Origin: Ovis canadensis
Lineage: Eukaryota > Chordata > Mammalia > Artiodactyla > Bovidae
NCBI RefSeq assembly: GCF_042477335.2
Contig: NC_091246.1
Span: forward strand, 106,731,001-106,795,000
Direction of reading: 5' to 3'
Length of the DNA: 64,000 nucleotides
Shown here in pieces: positions 11,131-21,894 of this stretch. Position numbers and translations under genes: made by a program. How positions within the stretch are numbered: the stretch's first letter is position 1; each line of letters opens with the position of its first letter. The notes below the pieces were generated by a model that saw nothing but the letters and a program-made list of their open reading frames with translations, ran no database searches and was not told where the DNA came from.

Positions 11131-11734
11131 ACAGATTTTTTTTTTTTTCTAAAGTGTTTCCATAAGATTGATGCCAATGGAGAAAGAGAAACTGAATATA
11201 AGGGGGAAAGAAAGCAGATAAATGGTGAACTAACATTGCCATGAAGAGGAAAGGACTGGATTTTAAAGTACAGATGGAAAAATTAGAGTTATGCCAAAGA
11301 TGTGACATTGCTAGTGTGGTCTAGATGCAAGGAAAAAGGAAGAAAAAGTCATGGGTATGATAATAATAAAGAGAGATAATAAGATAATAATATTATGATA
11401 ATAACACTTTATGCTTTCAGGGAAATTATAAGGTCTCCTCCTGACAGTAAAAGGAAAAGTATAGAGATAGAAGGGCTAGTAGAGACTTTGAATCCTTGAA
11501 TTATTACCCCTGAGTATGAGAGGACAGCAAAGAGTTGGGCATGAGAGAGAGGACTGCCAAGAGGGTCACTCTTATCATTAGAGTTAATGCCCTCGTAGGA
11601 CCCGAGGCCTGAATTTGAAAATAGAGAAGTTGGGTAGATTTGTCATTATAGTTCATCCAGTATATGAACATTGGTGCTTAGGTCATTGGCAAGAAGGTAG
11701 TGCACTAATGGGTTGTGGATCCTAGAGAATATGT
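11131..11734. other. Unassigned spacer
   Basis: A T-tract at 11137-11150 and a TAA/TGATAATAA-rich patch near 11360-11405. No gene seen. Confidence 0.45.
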
Positions 11735-11943
11735 GTGTGTGCTCAGTTGCTCAGTCATGTCTGACTCTCTGTAACCCTGTGGACTGTAGCCCACCAGGCT
11801 CCTCTGTCCATGAAGTTTTCCAGGCAAGAATACTTGAGTGAGTTTCTATTTCCAATTCCAGGGGATCTTCCTGTCTCAGGGATTGAACCCATGTCTCCTG
11901 CATTGCAGGCAGATTCTTTACCACTGTGCCACCTGGGAAGGCC
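11735..11943 (-). mobile_element. Bov-tA SINE
   Basis: Antisense copy from 'TGCTCAGTTGCTCAGTCATG' to 'CCACCTGGGAAGGCC'. A short TGTG tail precedes it. Confidence 0.9.
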
Positions 11944-12109
11944 ACAAAAGATGAGGATCAGAGAAAATGAGATGCCAGGTAGGCAAGGAGAATGCCTGAA
12001 GATATGGAGGTGCAAGTTTAAAAACCTCATATGTTCAGCTAAGCAATTCTTTCATGCTGGATGTACAGATTTACTATCAAACCCAAAGTCAACCTACATA
12101 TCCACCTAT

Positions 12110-12310
12110 TTTACCTTCCAGGGATTTTATAGTTTTGCATTTTACATGTAAGCCTGTGATCCATTTTGAGTTAATTTTTGTGAAGGGTCTGTGCCTGTTC
12201 ATTATTTTGCACATGAAAAAATGTGTTCCAGCTGTCCCAGCACTGTTTGTTGAAAAGACTGTCTTTACGCCATTATATTGTCTTTGCTCCTCTGATGAAG
12301 ATCAGTAACT
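12110..12310 (-). mobile_element. L1 ORF2 fragment, antisense, old
   Basis: The segment 'GTGATCCATTTTGAGTTAAT' through 'CCCAGCACTGTTTGTTGAAA' matches the same region of L1 ORF2 seen at 23190-23310 in this window, but is more diverged. Confidence 0.75.
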
Positions 12311-12420
12311 ACACAGATCTCTCTTGACTTATAATGGGGTTGTGTCCTGTAATTTGAAAATATCAAAAGTCAAAAACGCATCTAATATACCTAATCTACC
12401 TCTTAGGAACAGCTCGTTTC
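12311..12420. mobile_element. Possible old DNA-transposon-type repeat
   Basis: 'TGACTTATAATGGGGTTGTG' followed by 'TCAAAAGTCAAAAACGCATC' recalls a mammalian-wide repeat with 'acttacgatgggg ... aagtcgaaaatgc'. The family name is not certain. Confidence 0.4.
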
Positions 12421-12840
12421 TCCTTTCTGACTAGTTAGGACATGGTTCTGACCCCATTTTGGAAAACAAGACCCAGACTGGATATTGCTGGCAACTTGCA
12501 AAAAACTATGTTCTTCCAGTTTCAATCTAATTTGAGTTGCTGACAAACCCCACCTAGAAAAGATTACAGGGCTCTGTGGTACTATTTTGTGTTCTGGATG
12601 CCATGGTTTTTTGAGGGTCCAGAGGTTGCCCTGTGGAGGAGGAAGCTGTGACAGTCTCTAGTGCTTTCAGGAGAAGGATGAATTGATTCTCTTTTCCCCA
12701 GGGGATGTCACATAACACCCAGCATACAGGAGGAGAGCTGTTCCCAGGTACTGCAAAGGAGCGTGCAGAATTTGGTTTGCTAGAATCACTTGTGGTAAGT
12801 TGACAGGGGCCAAGCTGAAACCATAATTGGTGCAGCACAC
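12421..12840. other. Unassigned spacer
   Basis: Moderate GC sequence with no supported exon. The 130-aa minus-strand frame here depends on the neighbouring SINE and shows no domain. Confidence 0.4.
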
Positions 12841-13121
12841 TGAGGAGAAGGCAATGGCACCCCACTCCAGTACTCCTGCCTGGGAAATCCCATGGGCGGA
12901 GGAGCCTGGTAGGCTGCCGTCCGTGGGGTCTCGAAGAGTCGGACACGACTGAGAGACTTCACTTTCACTTTTCACTTTCATGCACTGGAGAAGGAAATGG
13001 CAACCCACTCCAGTGTTCTTGCCTGGAGAATCCCAGGGACAGGGGAGCCTGGTGGGCTACTGTCTATGGGGTCACACAGAGTCGGACACGACTGAAGTGA
13101 CTTAGCAGCAGCAGCAGCAGA
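12841..13121 (+). mobile_element. Bov-A2 SINE (BovA dimer)
   Basis: Two BovA monomers (12841-12955 and 12987-13105) are joined by the typical linker 'TTCACTTTCACTTTTCACTT'. The element ends in 'GACTTAGCAGCAGCAGCAGC'. Confidence 0.92.
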
Positions 13122-13564
13122 GACACTGCGTATGATTAATAGGGTCTGGAGCTGACTGCCCTGAGTTAGAGAGAAGGTGCCTTTTCTGAAAGTGCATCCA
13201 CAGATGTCCCAGTGACAAAGTCTATAAGAGATGAGTGTGTACACCCCATACTAGGACTCTTCCTGGAACTGAGGTCATTGTCAGAGCAAATAAGGGTTTG
13301 TTTACTCCCACAGCCTCCAGACTGTTCACCTTAAGGCTATTGCTGCACAGTCAAGAAAATGAAGATAGAGGAGAGAGAAATCGTATAGTCTTTTATCATG
13401 CAGCCAGAGTTTTGTTGACTCAGATAGAGATGATTTTTACTGCTTGCCAGTGTGGCCAGCTACTAAGGAGGGCTGCTCTTCCCAAGGCATGGAGAGACAG
13501 AAGGTCAAGTAATTATAAGCTTGCCAAAGCCTCTGGTTTCTGGAAAAAATATAGATAGAAACTT
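13122..13564. other. Unassigned spacer
   Basis: A 107-aa plus-strand frame at 13235-13558 shows no domain and no splice context. I do not call a gene. Confidence 0.4.
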
Positions 13565-14090
13565 TTACTGATCATTTTTTAAAAGTTCTATTGACATCTG
13601 ATATGCTATAGACTGCATATAATTAAAGTGTACAATTAGATTTGTATGCTGCTGCTGCTGCTCAGTCACTTCAGTCACGTCCGACTCTGTGAGGTACGTA
13701 TAAATCCATGAAACCATTGTAACCATGCTAATGAACACATCCATTGCCCCTATGTTCACCCTGTGTCCTTTATAATCTCATCCTGCCCTCACCAGCCCTC
13801 TGGGAATTCACTGACTTACTTTCTTTGACAATAAACTCATTTAAATTTCCTAGAATTTTCCATGACTGGAATCATAACATTTGCTTTAAAAAAAAAATCT
13901 GGTTTTCTTCATGCTTCATAATTATTTTCAGGTTCAAAAACAGTGTTTATGTGAATAGTTTATTATTTCTGTTGTTGAGTAGTATTCTACTGTTTGGATA
14001 TACCACTACTTGTTCATCTATTTAGCTGTTAATGGACATTGGGGCTCCTTCCAGTTTGGGGCTATTACAGAGAAAGCTGCAGATTTTAAA
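13565..14090 (-). mobile_element. Old L1 (L1M-like) 3' region, antisense, with a BovA scrap
   Basis: 'AAAGTGTACAATTAGATTTG', then 'CATGAAACCATTGTAACCAT' and 'AGTATTCTACTGTTTGGATA' are landmarks of an L1 3' end read on the opposite strand. A 45-bp antisense Bov-A2 scrap (13648-13693, CTG repeats plus 'CAGTCACGTCCGACTC') interrupts it. Confidence 0.65.
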
Positions 14091-14885
14091 TGTATAATTT
14101 GATGTTTTGATACATGCTTAAATCTTTGATACCAAAAGTCTCTTTTCAGCCTTTTTACATCCATCCTTTGTGACTTGTAAAATTATTGGTGCAAGGACTC
14201 TGAGAGTGGATATTCACTTGCAGTGGATATTGATATGGCCATACAAATGGTGAGGGCCCTGTTATGAAGCCCTAGTCCTTCGCTGACTGTCTTCTCACAG
14301 CTATTCTTGCATCATCAGTCTCCACCAGATTACAGGGTTATTTTACTTATAAGTTCAGACAGCCTGTCACTTAATGCATAACCTCTTCAGAGTGTATTTC
14401 TAAAGTGTAATTTCATAGCCTTAATAGCTATCACACAAAATAAAAATATTTAAACTATGACCAAAAATGGACAAGGTGAAGGAGTTTACAATTCACAGAA
14501 TAAAAAAAATTAAAATTGACCAATAAACATACAACAAATACCCAACTACACTAGCAATCAAGATATACACATTCAAATACAACCAACAACCAGCTGTATA
14601 ATTTTTTTTGCTCAAATTTAGCAAAAATTTAAAAGTATGACAGCATTAGCTGGTAGGAAAATGGTCACTTTTATACTAGTTGGTGGGAGTATACATTGGT
14701 ATCACATTTTTGGAAATTTAATCTGGTATATCCTAACTCAGAACTTTTACTTTTTGGAATTTAAATTAAGGACATAATTGTAAAGGGTTTTTTAAAGTAA
14801 AAATGCAAATAATTGAAATATCCCACAATAAGATATTTCCTTTCATGGAGTAATATGTGTCATTTAAAATAATGATGTTAAATAA

Positions 14886-15386
14886 AGAAGATGGGTACAT
14901 AAATACAATGAAATATCACTCAGCCATTTAAAAGAACGAGATAATGCCATTTGCAGCAACATGGATGAACCTAGAGACTGTCATACTGGTTGAAGTAAGT
15001 CAGACAGAGAAGGAGAAATAGTGTTTGACATCCCTTGTATGAAAATCTAAAAAGAAATGATACAAATGAACTTATTTACAAAACAGAAACAGACTCACAG
15101 ATTTAGAAAATTAACTTATGGTTGCCAGGGGTAAGGATGGGAGAAGGGTGATTAGGGAGTTTGGGATCGACAGGTACACACTGCTGTATTTAAAATGGAT
15201 AACTAACAAGGTCCTACGGTATAGCACAGGGAAATCTGCTGAGTGTTATGTAGCAATCGGGATGGGAAGGGAGTTTGGGGGAGAATGGATACATGTATAT
15301 GTATGGCTGAGTCCCTTTGCTGTCCACCCAAACTATCACAAGTTGGTTAATTGGCTATACTCCAATATAAAATTAAAAGTTTTAAA
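14886..15386 (+). mobile_element. L1 3' end (ruminant type), sense
   Basis: Runs from the ORF2 C-terminus ('AACATGGATGAACCTAGAGA') through the 3' UTR ('AACAAGGTCCTACGGTATAG', 'GAATGGATACATGTATATGT') to 'CTATACTCCAATATAAAATT'. It is not inverted, unlike the L1 copies at 19361 and 21895. Confidence 0.85.
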
Positions 15387-17195
15387 AAATTAGATAATGC
15401 GGTTAATAGGATAGCAAATGTATTTCGATTCATGTGCGAAGTCTAAAATATGACTTTCCTTTATGGATCACATTATTATGTAAATATAAGTAACACTGAT
15501 TTGTTTGTGTGTTTAAATGTTGACATTTTATTAGCAAAGTCATACATGTGTTGGAAATAGTGTGTCCATGGCAGTATAATCCAAGCAATCAATATTCAGT
15601 TAATAAATGCTTTGTAGACCACATGACTTTAGTACAACAGAAAGACATTTGAAACATATAATGTTCACAAAAATATAATAAAAAAAGAATTACAAATATA
15701 TATGTACAGAAACATTTATCAAATGATTATTAATAATAACAACAATAATAAAGATGATATAGTATTTGCAGCATGGAGTAACAAGAAAGCATTGTCTGGC
15801 ATTATTCTGCAATTTACCCATTATATCTTTCATCTTAACTTTTAAATATAATGCTTATTCTATACTTATGTAGGATAATGTTCTTGTTTATTGACCCAAA
15901 ATGTTATGGGGTTATGGGGTAATGTGTTGATAACTTATTCTCAGATGGTAGTGGGAAAAAAGTTCCTTTTATTATAATTTGGATATTTTTCCAAGTTTGA
16001 GATTATTCCAAAATAAAGACTAATTTAAAAATCTTACCAAGTGAATTCATTCATAAGTCACATGTGTAGCATTATGACTCACTAACACACCAGGCAGACA
16101 ATACCTCTGTACATAATTTTATTTATCATTGATTGACATGTATTATTTAACTCCACATCTTGATGGGAGATTTTCACTTTCAAAGCATAAATAAACTCAG
16201 TGTTTCATAGGGTCATATACTGTTTTACCAGATGTAGATACAGCCACATATTCATTATAAACAGATTTATCCTGTCTTTTAGTCTTCAAAGGCAGATTTG
16301 GAATTTGTTAGTTTATTACAAAGCAAAAATGGGTATTTTATTTACTGAAAACACTTTACCATTTACCTTGCGCATTTTATTTGGAATGTAAATCACTAAG
16401 ATGAAAGAGAGTGAGAAAGAGATTAATAACAAAATTACATGCTATGTTACTACCAGCAAATAAAACTGCCATTTCTAATGTAGCTATGCAATTTTTGAAA
16501 ATAAAGGAAATTTGAAAATTTTGCAAAATAACTTTAAAAAAGCAAGCTGTTAAACCAAGCTTTTTCCTCATATGCCTTTCTCAAATCTAGAATTGTTTTG
16601 CCTACTAAACTATTGGGTGGAAATTATATTGGGTTTGTTTGACATGAGGAATTCTTATGGAACCCAGGCTGGCTCCTAGTGTTAACCATCCCAACTCCCT
16701 GAGAGCTTAAAAAACATTGATTCATGTTAGAGCATAAAAGTATGCTGGAGATGGATGTCAAAGTCATCCCACTACAAATTCTGGAATGTTCCTATGCTAA
16801 CTTCTCCCCGCAACTTGCTTCCCCGCCCTCATTTTGACTTGTCCTTTGAAAACATAGCCATTTGTGCATTCTGGTCATCTGACACCGGGCACAGTCCCCT
16901 CCAAGAATCTTAGCAGATCTTCAATCATAAAAGAAAATACTTAGACGTTGAAGAATGTCATCTGTTTGGATTAACAAGTAACTCATTTTAAAACTAGACC
17001 TTTCAATCTTCTAAAGTTCTTGTGATCTTCAGACCACATTTGTTTTGTTCTTTTTAGTGTAAATAATGCTCTCAAAGATGGCTACAAATAAATAGCAACA
17101 CCACAGTGTTATGGATATTCAGCTATTCATGATCATTTGTTACATCAGCCAGTCTGTAAGCTCCTTGCCATATATTTGTGTACTTGCATGCTGTG
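15387..17195. other. Unassigned AT-rich flanking DNA
   Basis: A TAATAATAACAACAATAATA patch lies near 15730. No exon, RNA gene or nameable repeat supported. Confidence 0.45.
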
Positions 17196-17410
17196 GGTTC
17201 TCAGTCGCTTCAGTTGTGTCCAGCTCTTTTCAACCCTATCGACAGTAGCCCGCCAGGTTCCTCTGTCCATAGGATTTCCCAGGCAAGAACACTGGAGTGG
17301 GTTGCCATTTCCTTCTCCAGGGCATCTTCCCAACCCAGGAATCAAACCCACTTTTCTTGTGTCTCCTGTAGTGCGGGCAGATTCTTTACCACTGGCTGGA
17401 ACCGGGAGCC
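17196..17410 (-). mobile_element. Bov-tA SINE
   Basis: Antisense copy from 'TTCTCAGTCGCTTCAGTTGT' to 'GGAACCGGGAGCCC'. A related CATATATTTGTG / CATATTTGTGTG pair at the edges may be a duplicated target. The 172-aa frame 17137-17655 is built from this SINE and is not a gene. Confidence 0.88.
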
Positions 17411-17416
17411 CATATT

Positions 17417-17465
17417 TGTGTGTGTGTATATATGTGTGTGTGTATATATATGTATGTATATGTAC
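17417..17465. repeat. (TG)n/(TA)n microsatellite
   Basis: Alternating TGTG and TATA blocks of about 49 bases, next to the 5' end of the antisense SINE. Confidence 0.85.
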
Positions 17466-17604
17466 ATATTTTTGTTTTTATACATTTCACATACATTTAT
17501 CTATACATAAACATACACACATATGTGTTACTTTTTTCACACATTTTAAAAAGCATTTTGTAACCCATCCACAGTTTAGAAATCTCAGTTCAGGAGAGGC
17601 TTGG

Positions 17605-17803
17605 AGTGTTAGTCACTCAGTCTGGTCTGATTCTTTGCAACCCTATGGACTGTAACTTGCAAGGCTCCTCTGTCCATGGAATTCTCTAGGCAAGAATACT
17701 GGAGTCAGTATTCCCTTCTCCAGGAGATCCTTCCAACCCTGATCAAACCCAGGTCTCCTGCATTGCAGAAAGATTTTTTATTGTCTGAGCTACCGGGGAA
17801 GCG
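17605..17803 (-). mobile_element. Bov-tA SINE, internally deleted
   Basis: Antisense. The middle ('GGAGTCAGTATTCCCTTCTC') lacks the usual 'GGGTTGCCATTT' bases. Ends with 'GAGCTACCGGGGAAGCG'. Confidence 0.85.
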
Positions 17804-18044
17804 TGACCATCATAAAACTCTTCTTCAAACCTTGGACTTGCTTTTTTTCCACCAACCTTCACAAAGCTCCTCTTCCTTGTTTCCTCTCAACTCCCGAGGC
17901 ACTTCCTCAGATGCCTCCTTTTATGGCTGGATCTCATGAAATCCTTCCACTTCTCCCACCCACATCACTGGAACTTAGTCCTGATTTATTGTTTTTGTAC
18001 CACTTATTCCTACCTGCAATAATTATTTTTCGGTCTTCTTCAGC

Positions 18045-18145
18045 TAGAAGGTGAGCTTCATGAAGGCAGGACAACTACTGACACCCTAGGGCTTAGTCCT
18101 GACACAAGCACACAGTAAATATCAAATAAATATCTGTTGAATACA
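18045..18145 (+). mobile_element. L2-type 3' end, ancient
   Basis: 'GTGAGCTTCATGAAGGCAGG ... CACAGTAAATATCAAATAAATATCTGTTGAAT' follows the layout of an L2 LINE 3' terminus. Confidence 0.6.
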
Positions 18146-18511
18146 GTGCTGATGCCCCAAACATTAACTGGTACAGGACAGACACTGGACAATCAGAACA
18201 GGGATGAGAAGTGAACAACTGGGGGTGCCCTCCTGGCCTGAACAGACTGAACATTGGCCTTCCTTAAATGAATGAGAGTCTCAGCTGATGTCATCTGCCT
18301 TCTTTCCACAAATGGAGTACGGCTTTCCTCATTGGCTTCTTAGGAATGCCTCTCAAATTTGTACTTATAACAGTGACCACTTGTAGTTATAAAGTGGAAT
18401 GTTATTACTGCAAACCTCACAGATATTTCCAGTAATATTTCTTTATATTGACATCTAGTCATGGGATCGTTCTCATACTTTCTCAGAATTTTCCATAATC
18501 TGGCTTTTGAA
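18146..18511. other. Unassigned spacer
   Basis: No gene or nameable repeat seen. Confidence 0.4.
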
Positions 18512-18662
18512 AGACTAATTCTTTTTTAAAAAGTTTGTTTATTAATTTGGCTGCCCTGGGTCTTAGTTGCATCATGTGGGATCTAGTCCCCTGACCAACG
18601 ATGAAACATGGACTCCCTACATTCGGAGTTCTGAGTCTGCCCCTGCACCACCAGGGAAGTCT
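18512..18662 (-). mobile_element. CHR-2-type SINE, antisense
   Basis: 'TTTATTAATTTGGCTGCCCT', then 'GATCTAGTCCCCTGACCAAC' and the head complement 'CACCACCAGGGAAGTCTC'. Confidence 0.85.
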
Positions 18663-19350
18663 CAAGACTGATTCTAATTCTAGCATTTCTTTCTTTGTCC
18701 AATGTGAACACAAGACGCCCAACTTATTACAAAATCTCAGTATACAAATCAGTTCTTCCTTTTAGATTAGAATGCAACATTGTTGCACTTTTCCTTTTAT
18801 TCCTTCATCTCTCTTGAGATTGAGAATGAGTAAAATCAAATATATTTCACATGCTTTGCTCTTTCAGTTGAAAAGAGACACAGTCCACTGCCCCATGATC
18901 CTGTCTTCCTGTCTTCCTTCTGGGAGAGTGTTGTCTACTTGCTCTACTCACAGCTTCCAGGGAGTAAGTTATTTTAAGTCATGACTCGTTTATTCATTTT
19001 TTCAAATCCTCACCACTAGGCAGCAGAGTCTGACTATAAATGGGAACAATAGCTTTAGGTGAAATTGAATTGAATATTCCTTTTCTTTCTTTCTTGGCCC
19101 AATAATTTCTTCTTCACCTTCTTGGAATTTCAATTATGGACATGCTGTCTACTCCCCTGTCCCTGTTCTTAGAGATCTAATACAAGGACGCTTTTAGCCT
19201 GCCATATTCCAGTCTTGACTGTCATCTCACTAGTTCCCAGTAATAAGAGAGATCTAGTTTACCTCTTTCTGGTTAGTTTAAATGTCATTTTATTCATTAC
19301 TCCAAATCAGTCAAATTTTCTTATTCATTTTCCTGTTGTTTTCATTTAAG
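18663..19350. other. Unassigned spacer
   Basis: Pyrimidine-rich, no supported gene. Confidence 0.4.
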
Positions 19351-19360
19351 AGTTACCAGG

Positions 19361-20137
19361 ACCATCCATGTTGCTGCAAATGGCATTATTTCATTCTTTT
19401 TAATGGTTGAGTAATATTCCAATGTATATATGTACCACATCTTTATCCATTCATCTGTTAATGGACTTTTAGGTTGCTTCCATGTCTTGGCTATTGTAAA
19501 CAGTGCTGCAGTGAGACGTGGGGTGCATTTATCCTTTGGAACATGTGTTTCTTCAGATATATGCCCCTGGAGTGGGATTTCTAGATCATATGGAAGCTCT
19601 ATTTTTAGTTTTTCAAGAAACCTCCATACAGTTCTCCATAGCGGTTGACCAAATTTACATTCCTACCAAAAGCGTAGGAGGGTTCCCGTCTTTCCACACC
19701 CTCTCCAGCATTTGTTATTTGTAGATTTTTCTTTTTTTTCGATGATAGCCAGTCTGGATGAAAGTGAGGTTTGAGGGAGAATGGATCCATATATACGTAT
19801 GGCTGGATTTCCCAGGTGGCACTAGTGGTAAAGAACCCGCCTGCCAATGCAATAGACATGAGATATGGGTTCAGTCCCTGGGTTGGGAAGATTCCCTAGA
19901 GGAGCGTATAGCAACCCACTCCAGTATTCTTGTCTGGAGAACCCCATGGACAGAAGAACCTGGTGGTTACAGTCCATAGGGTTGTAAAGAGTCCAACACT
20001 ACTGAAGCGACTTAGGATGCACACAGAGCACATATGTATGGCTGAGTCCCTTCGTTGTTCACCTGAAATTACCACAACATTGTTTAAAGTTTGAGGAAAA
20101 AAAATTTTTAATAAGATTATCATTCTGTAAAAAAAAA
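19361..20137 (+). mobile_element. L1 insertion with 5' inversion, interrupted by a SINE
   Basis: 19361 to about 19770 is antisense L1 ORF2 C-terminal DNA ('GAGTAATATTCCAATGTATA' is the complement of the YYSAIKK region). About 19771-20092 is sense L1 3' UTR ('GAGAATGGATCCATATATAC', then 'TGGCTGAGTCCCTTCGTTGT') followed by an A-rich tail. This is the twin-priming arrangement. AGTTACCAGG at 19351 and AGTTACTGGG at 20138 may be its aged target duplication (8 of 10). Confidence 0.8.
19806..20031 (+). mobile_element. Bov-tA SINE nested in the L1
   Basis: Sense copy from 'GATTTCCCAGGTGGCACTAG' to 'CTGAAGCGACTTAGGATGCA'. ATACGTATGGCTG (19793-19805) and ATATGTATGGCTG (20032-20044) flank it. The duplicated bases are L1 3' UTR, so the SINE is younger than the L1. 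Confidence 0.9.
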
Positions 20138-20187
20138 AGTTACTGGGAAACCCAGCCAAAGTATTTGGATTTTAATTTTATCTAATT

Positions 20188-20290
20188 ATGTCCTCCTTCT
20201 TCTGAAATTTTTTCCTTCCATCCATCTTTTCTCCCTCCTTTCTTCCCTTCCTTCCCTCTTTCCTTCCTTTCTTTCTTCCTTCTTCGTTCA
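20188..20290. repeat. Polypyrimidine (TTCC)n-like tract
   Basis: About 100 bases of almost pure C and T on the plus strand, with many CTTC/TTCC units. Confidence 0.85.
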
Positions 20291-21853
20291 GCTTCTGCCT
20301 CTGTCCTTTCTCTCTCACATTCTAAGCCAGACTATTGACTCTAATTCCACAAGATACCCAGGTTACTTGCATAGTTACAGTTAAAACCCCTAGTGCCTGT
20401 CAGCAGGAATTTTTCCATCATTAGCTTCCATTGTTATTTAGACAGCATAATATAAGGTCTCACCTTATCGGTTCCAAAGTTTGACAGCAATTAAGAAAAC
20501 TAAATTCCAAAGCAGAGGGAAAGCAAGCTAGCATATTTTCCCAAAGGTTAAAGTCTTGAAAAGACAACCTCAGTATCAGTTTTCAATTAAAGAGCCTGAT
20601 TGTTTGAGTTATTTAGGTGTGTCCAGATATATTTTAAAACAAAATTAAACAAAGTACAACATTTTAAGGGGTGTCTGGAAAAATACACTTGCCTAACTTC
20701 TCCAATTATTTATGGCCTTTTGTGAGTCAAAGAGCAAATGAGAAAGTAAAAGTCTTCTTTGGTCAGATAGAGCTCCAGAAATTCCACTGTGTTCCCAGAT
20801 CAATGAGAGAATGTTCCTGAAATGTAACCAATAAATTATACAGCACATAACTAGCCTTTATTTGTAGGTCACCTTGAGGAAGTCAGTTCTTAAATATTAA
20901 TGGCTCTGGATCAAAGATAATAACTTTATTATTTTATTTATTTATTTTTCCAAACTAAAGGTTAACCTAGTTGTCCCTATTTGAAATAGATGTGTCTGAT
21001 CATGGGCCTCCGGTATAGAGATGGCTAGTTCTGATTCCATATCCTAATATATGTTATGTGTTTGTGGTATTAGATCCAAGATAACTGAGACATACACTTC
21101 GAATTTCATAGTACTTGAAAATGCTACATCTAGTCCATCATATTTTTTTTTCATTCAAATGACTCTGTGTTATCATGTGTCACTGATCTTCACCAATATT
21201 TCAAGAGCAGAGAGCATGTGGTAGGTGGAATGGACATATGTGAACCCCTGAAACTTGTCTGCTCCACTCTCCACGATGCCTTCTCCCATCTTCCACCTTC
21301 TCCCTCTTCCACTAGGACTCACGGGACTCAGAGGGGCCTGTCCCGAACATGCACATGCAAAGCCTCCAAACCAAGGAAGAAGTCTGCTTGATACCCAGTT
21401 CCCTGTCCTGCTTACATTCTTTGTTCCCTATTTTTCAAGAAATTCTAAGCCTGAATTGGAGGACAGGGCAAAGCGGAGGAAAGAGGCAGAGAGAGAGAAG
21501 GAAGAAGATGGGAGGTTAGGGAGGAGCTCTCCCATCTCCCCAAGCCCTAATCTTCAGGACCAGACAACTGAGGATTCACTTGGCAAATACCCACAAAGCC
21601 TGCAGAGGGGCAAATTCTCCAGGATTCCAAGTCATAGATCCTAGCAGTTTCTGAATTTGGTTTTCTGTTGCATATTCTAACTCTCAGAACCAAAAATAGC
21701 TTCATTGAGGAACATTTTTCAACCTTCATGTATAAAGGCCATTAAATCGATTGCCTTAATGCCCTGCCCCAACTTATACAAAACATGGAAAATCATGCAT
21801 TTTACAAGTTCCTTGCAAGTCTAGGCACTAGATATCTCTGAAAGTTGTCCTCT
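20291..21853. other. Unassigned flanking DNA
   Basis: Two overlapping frames of 74 and 129 aa (21167-21644) have no recognisable domain and no clear splice or promoter context, so I leave them uncalled. Confidence 0.4.
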
Positions 21854-21894
21854 ACCATTACTAGAAGGCTGACCATCAAAGAATTGATGCTTTT

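Noticed and set aside
17137-17655. 172-aa plus-strand frame
   Set aside because: It is translated Bov-tA SINE followed by a TG/TA microsatellite, and similar peptides recur at every SINE copy.
21167-21644. Overlapping 74- and 129-aa frames
   Set aside because: No recognisable domain, proline/serine- and charge-rich composition typical of chance frames, no clear promoter or splice context.
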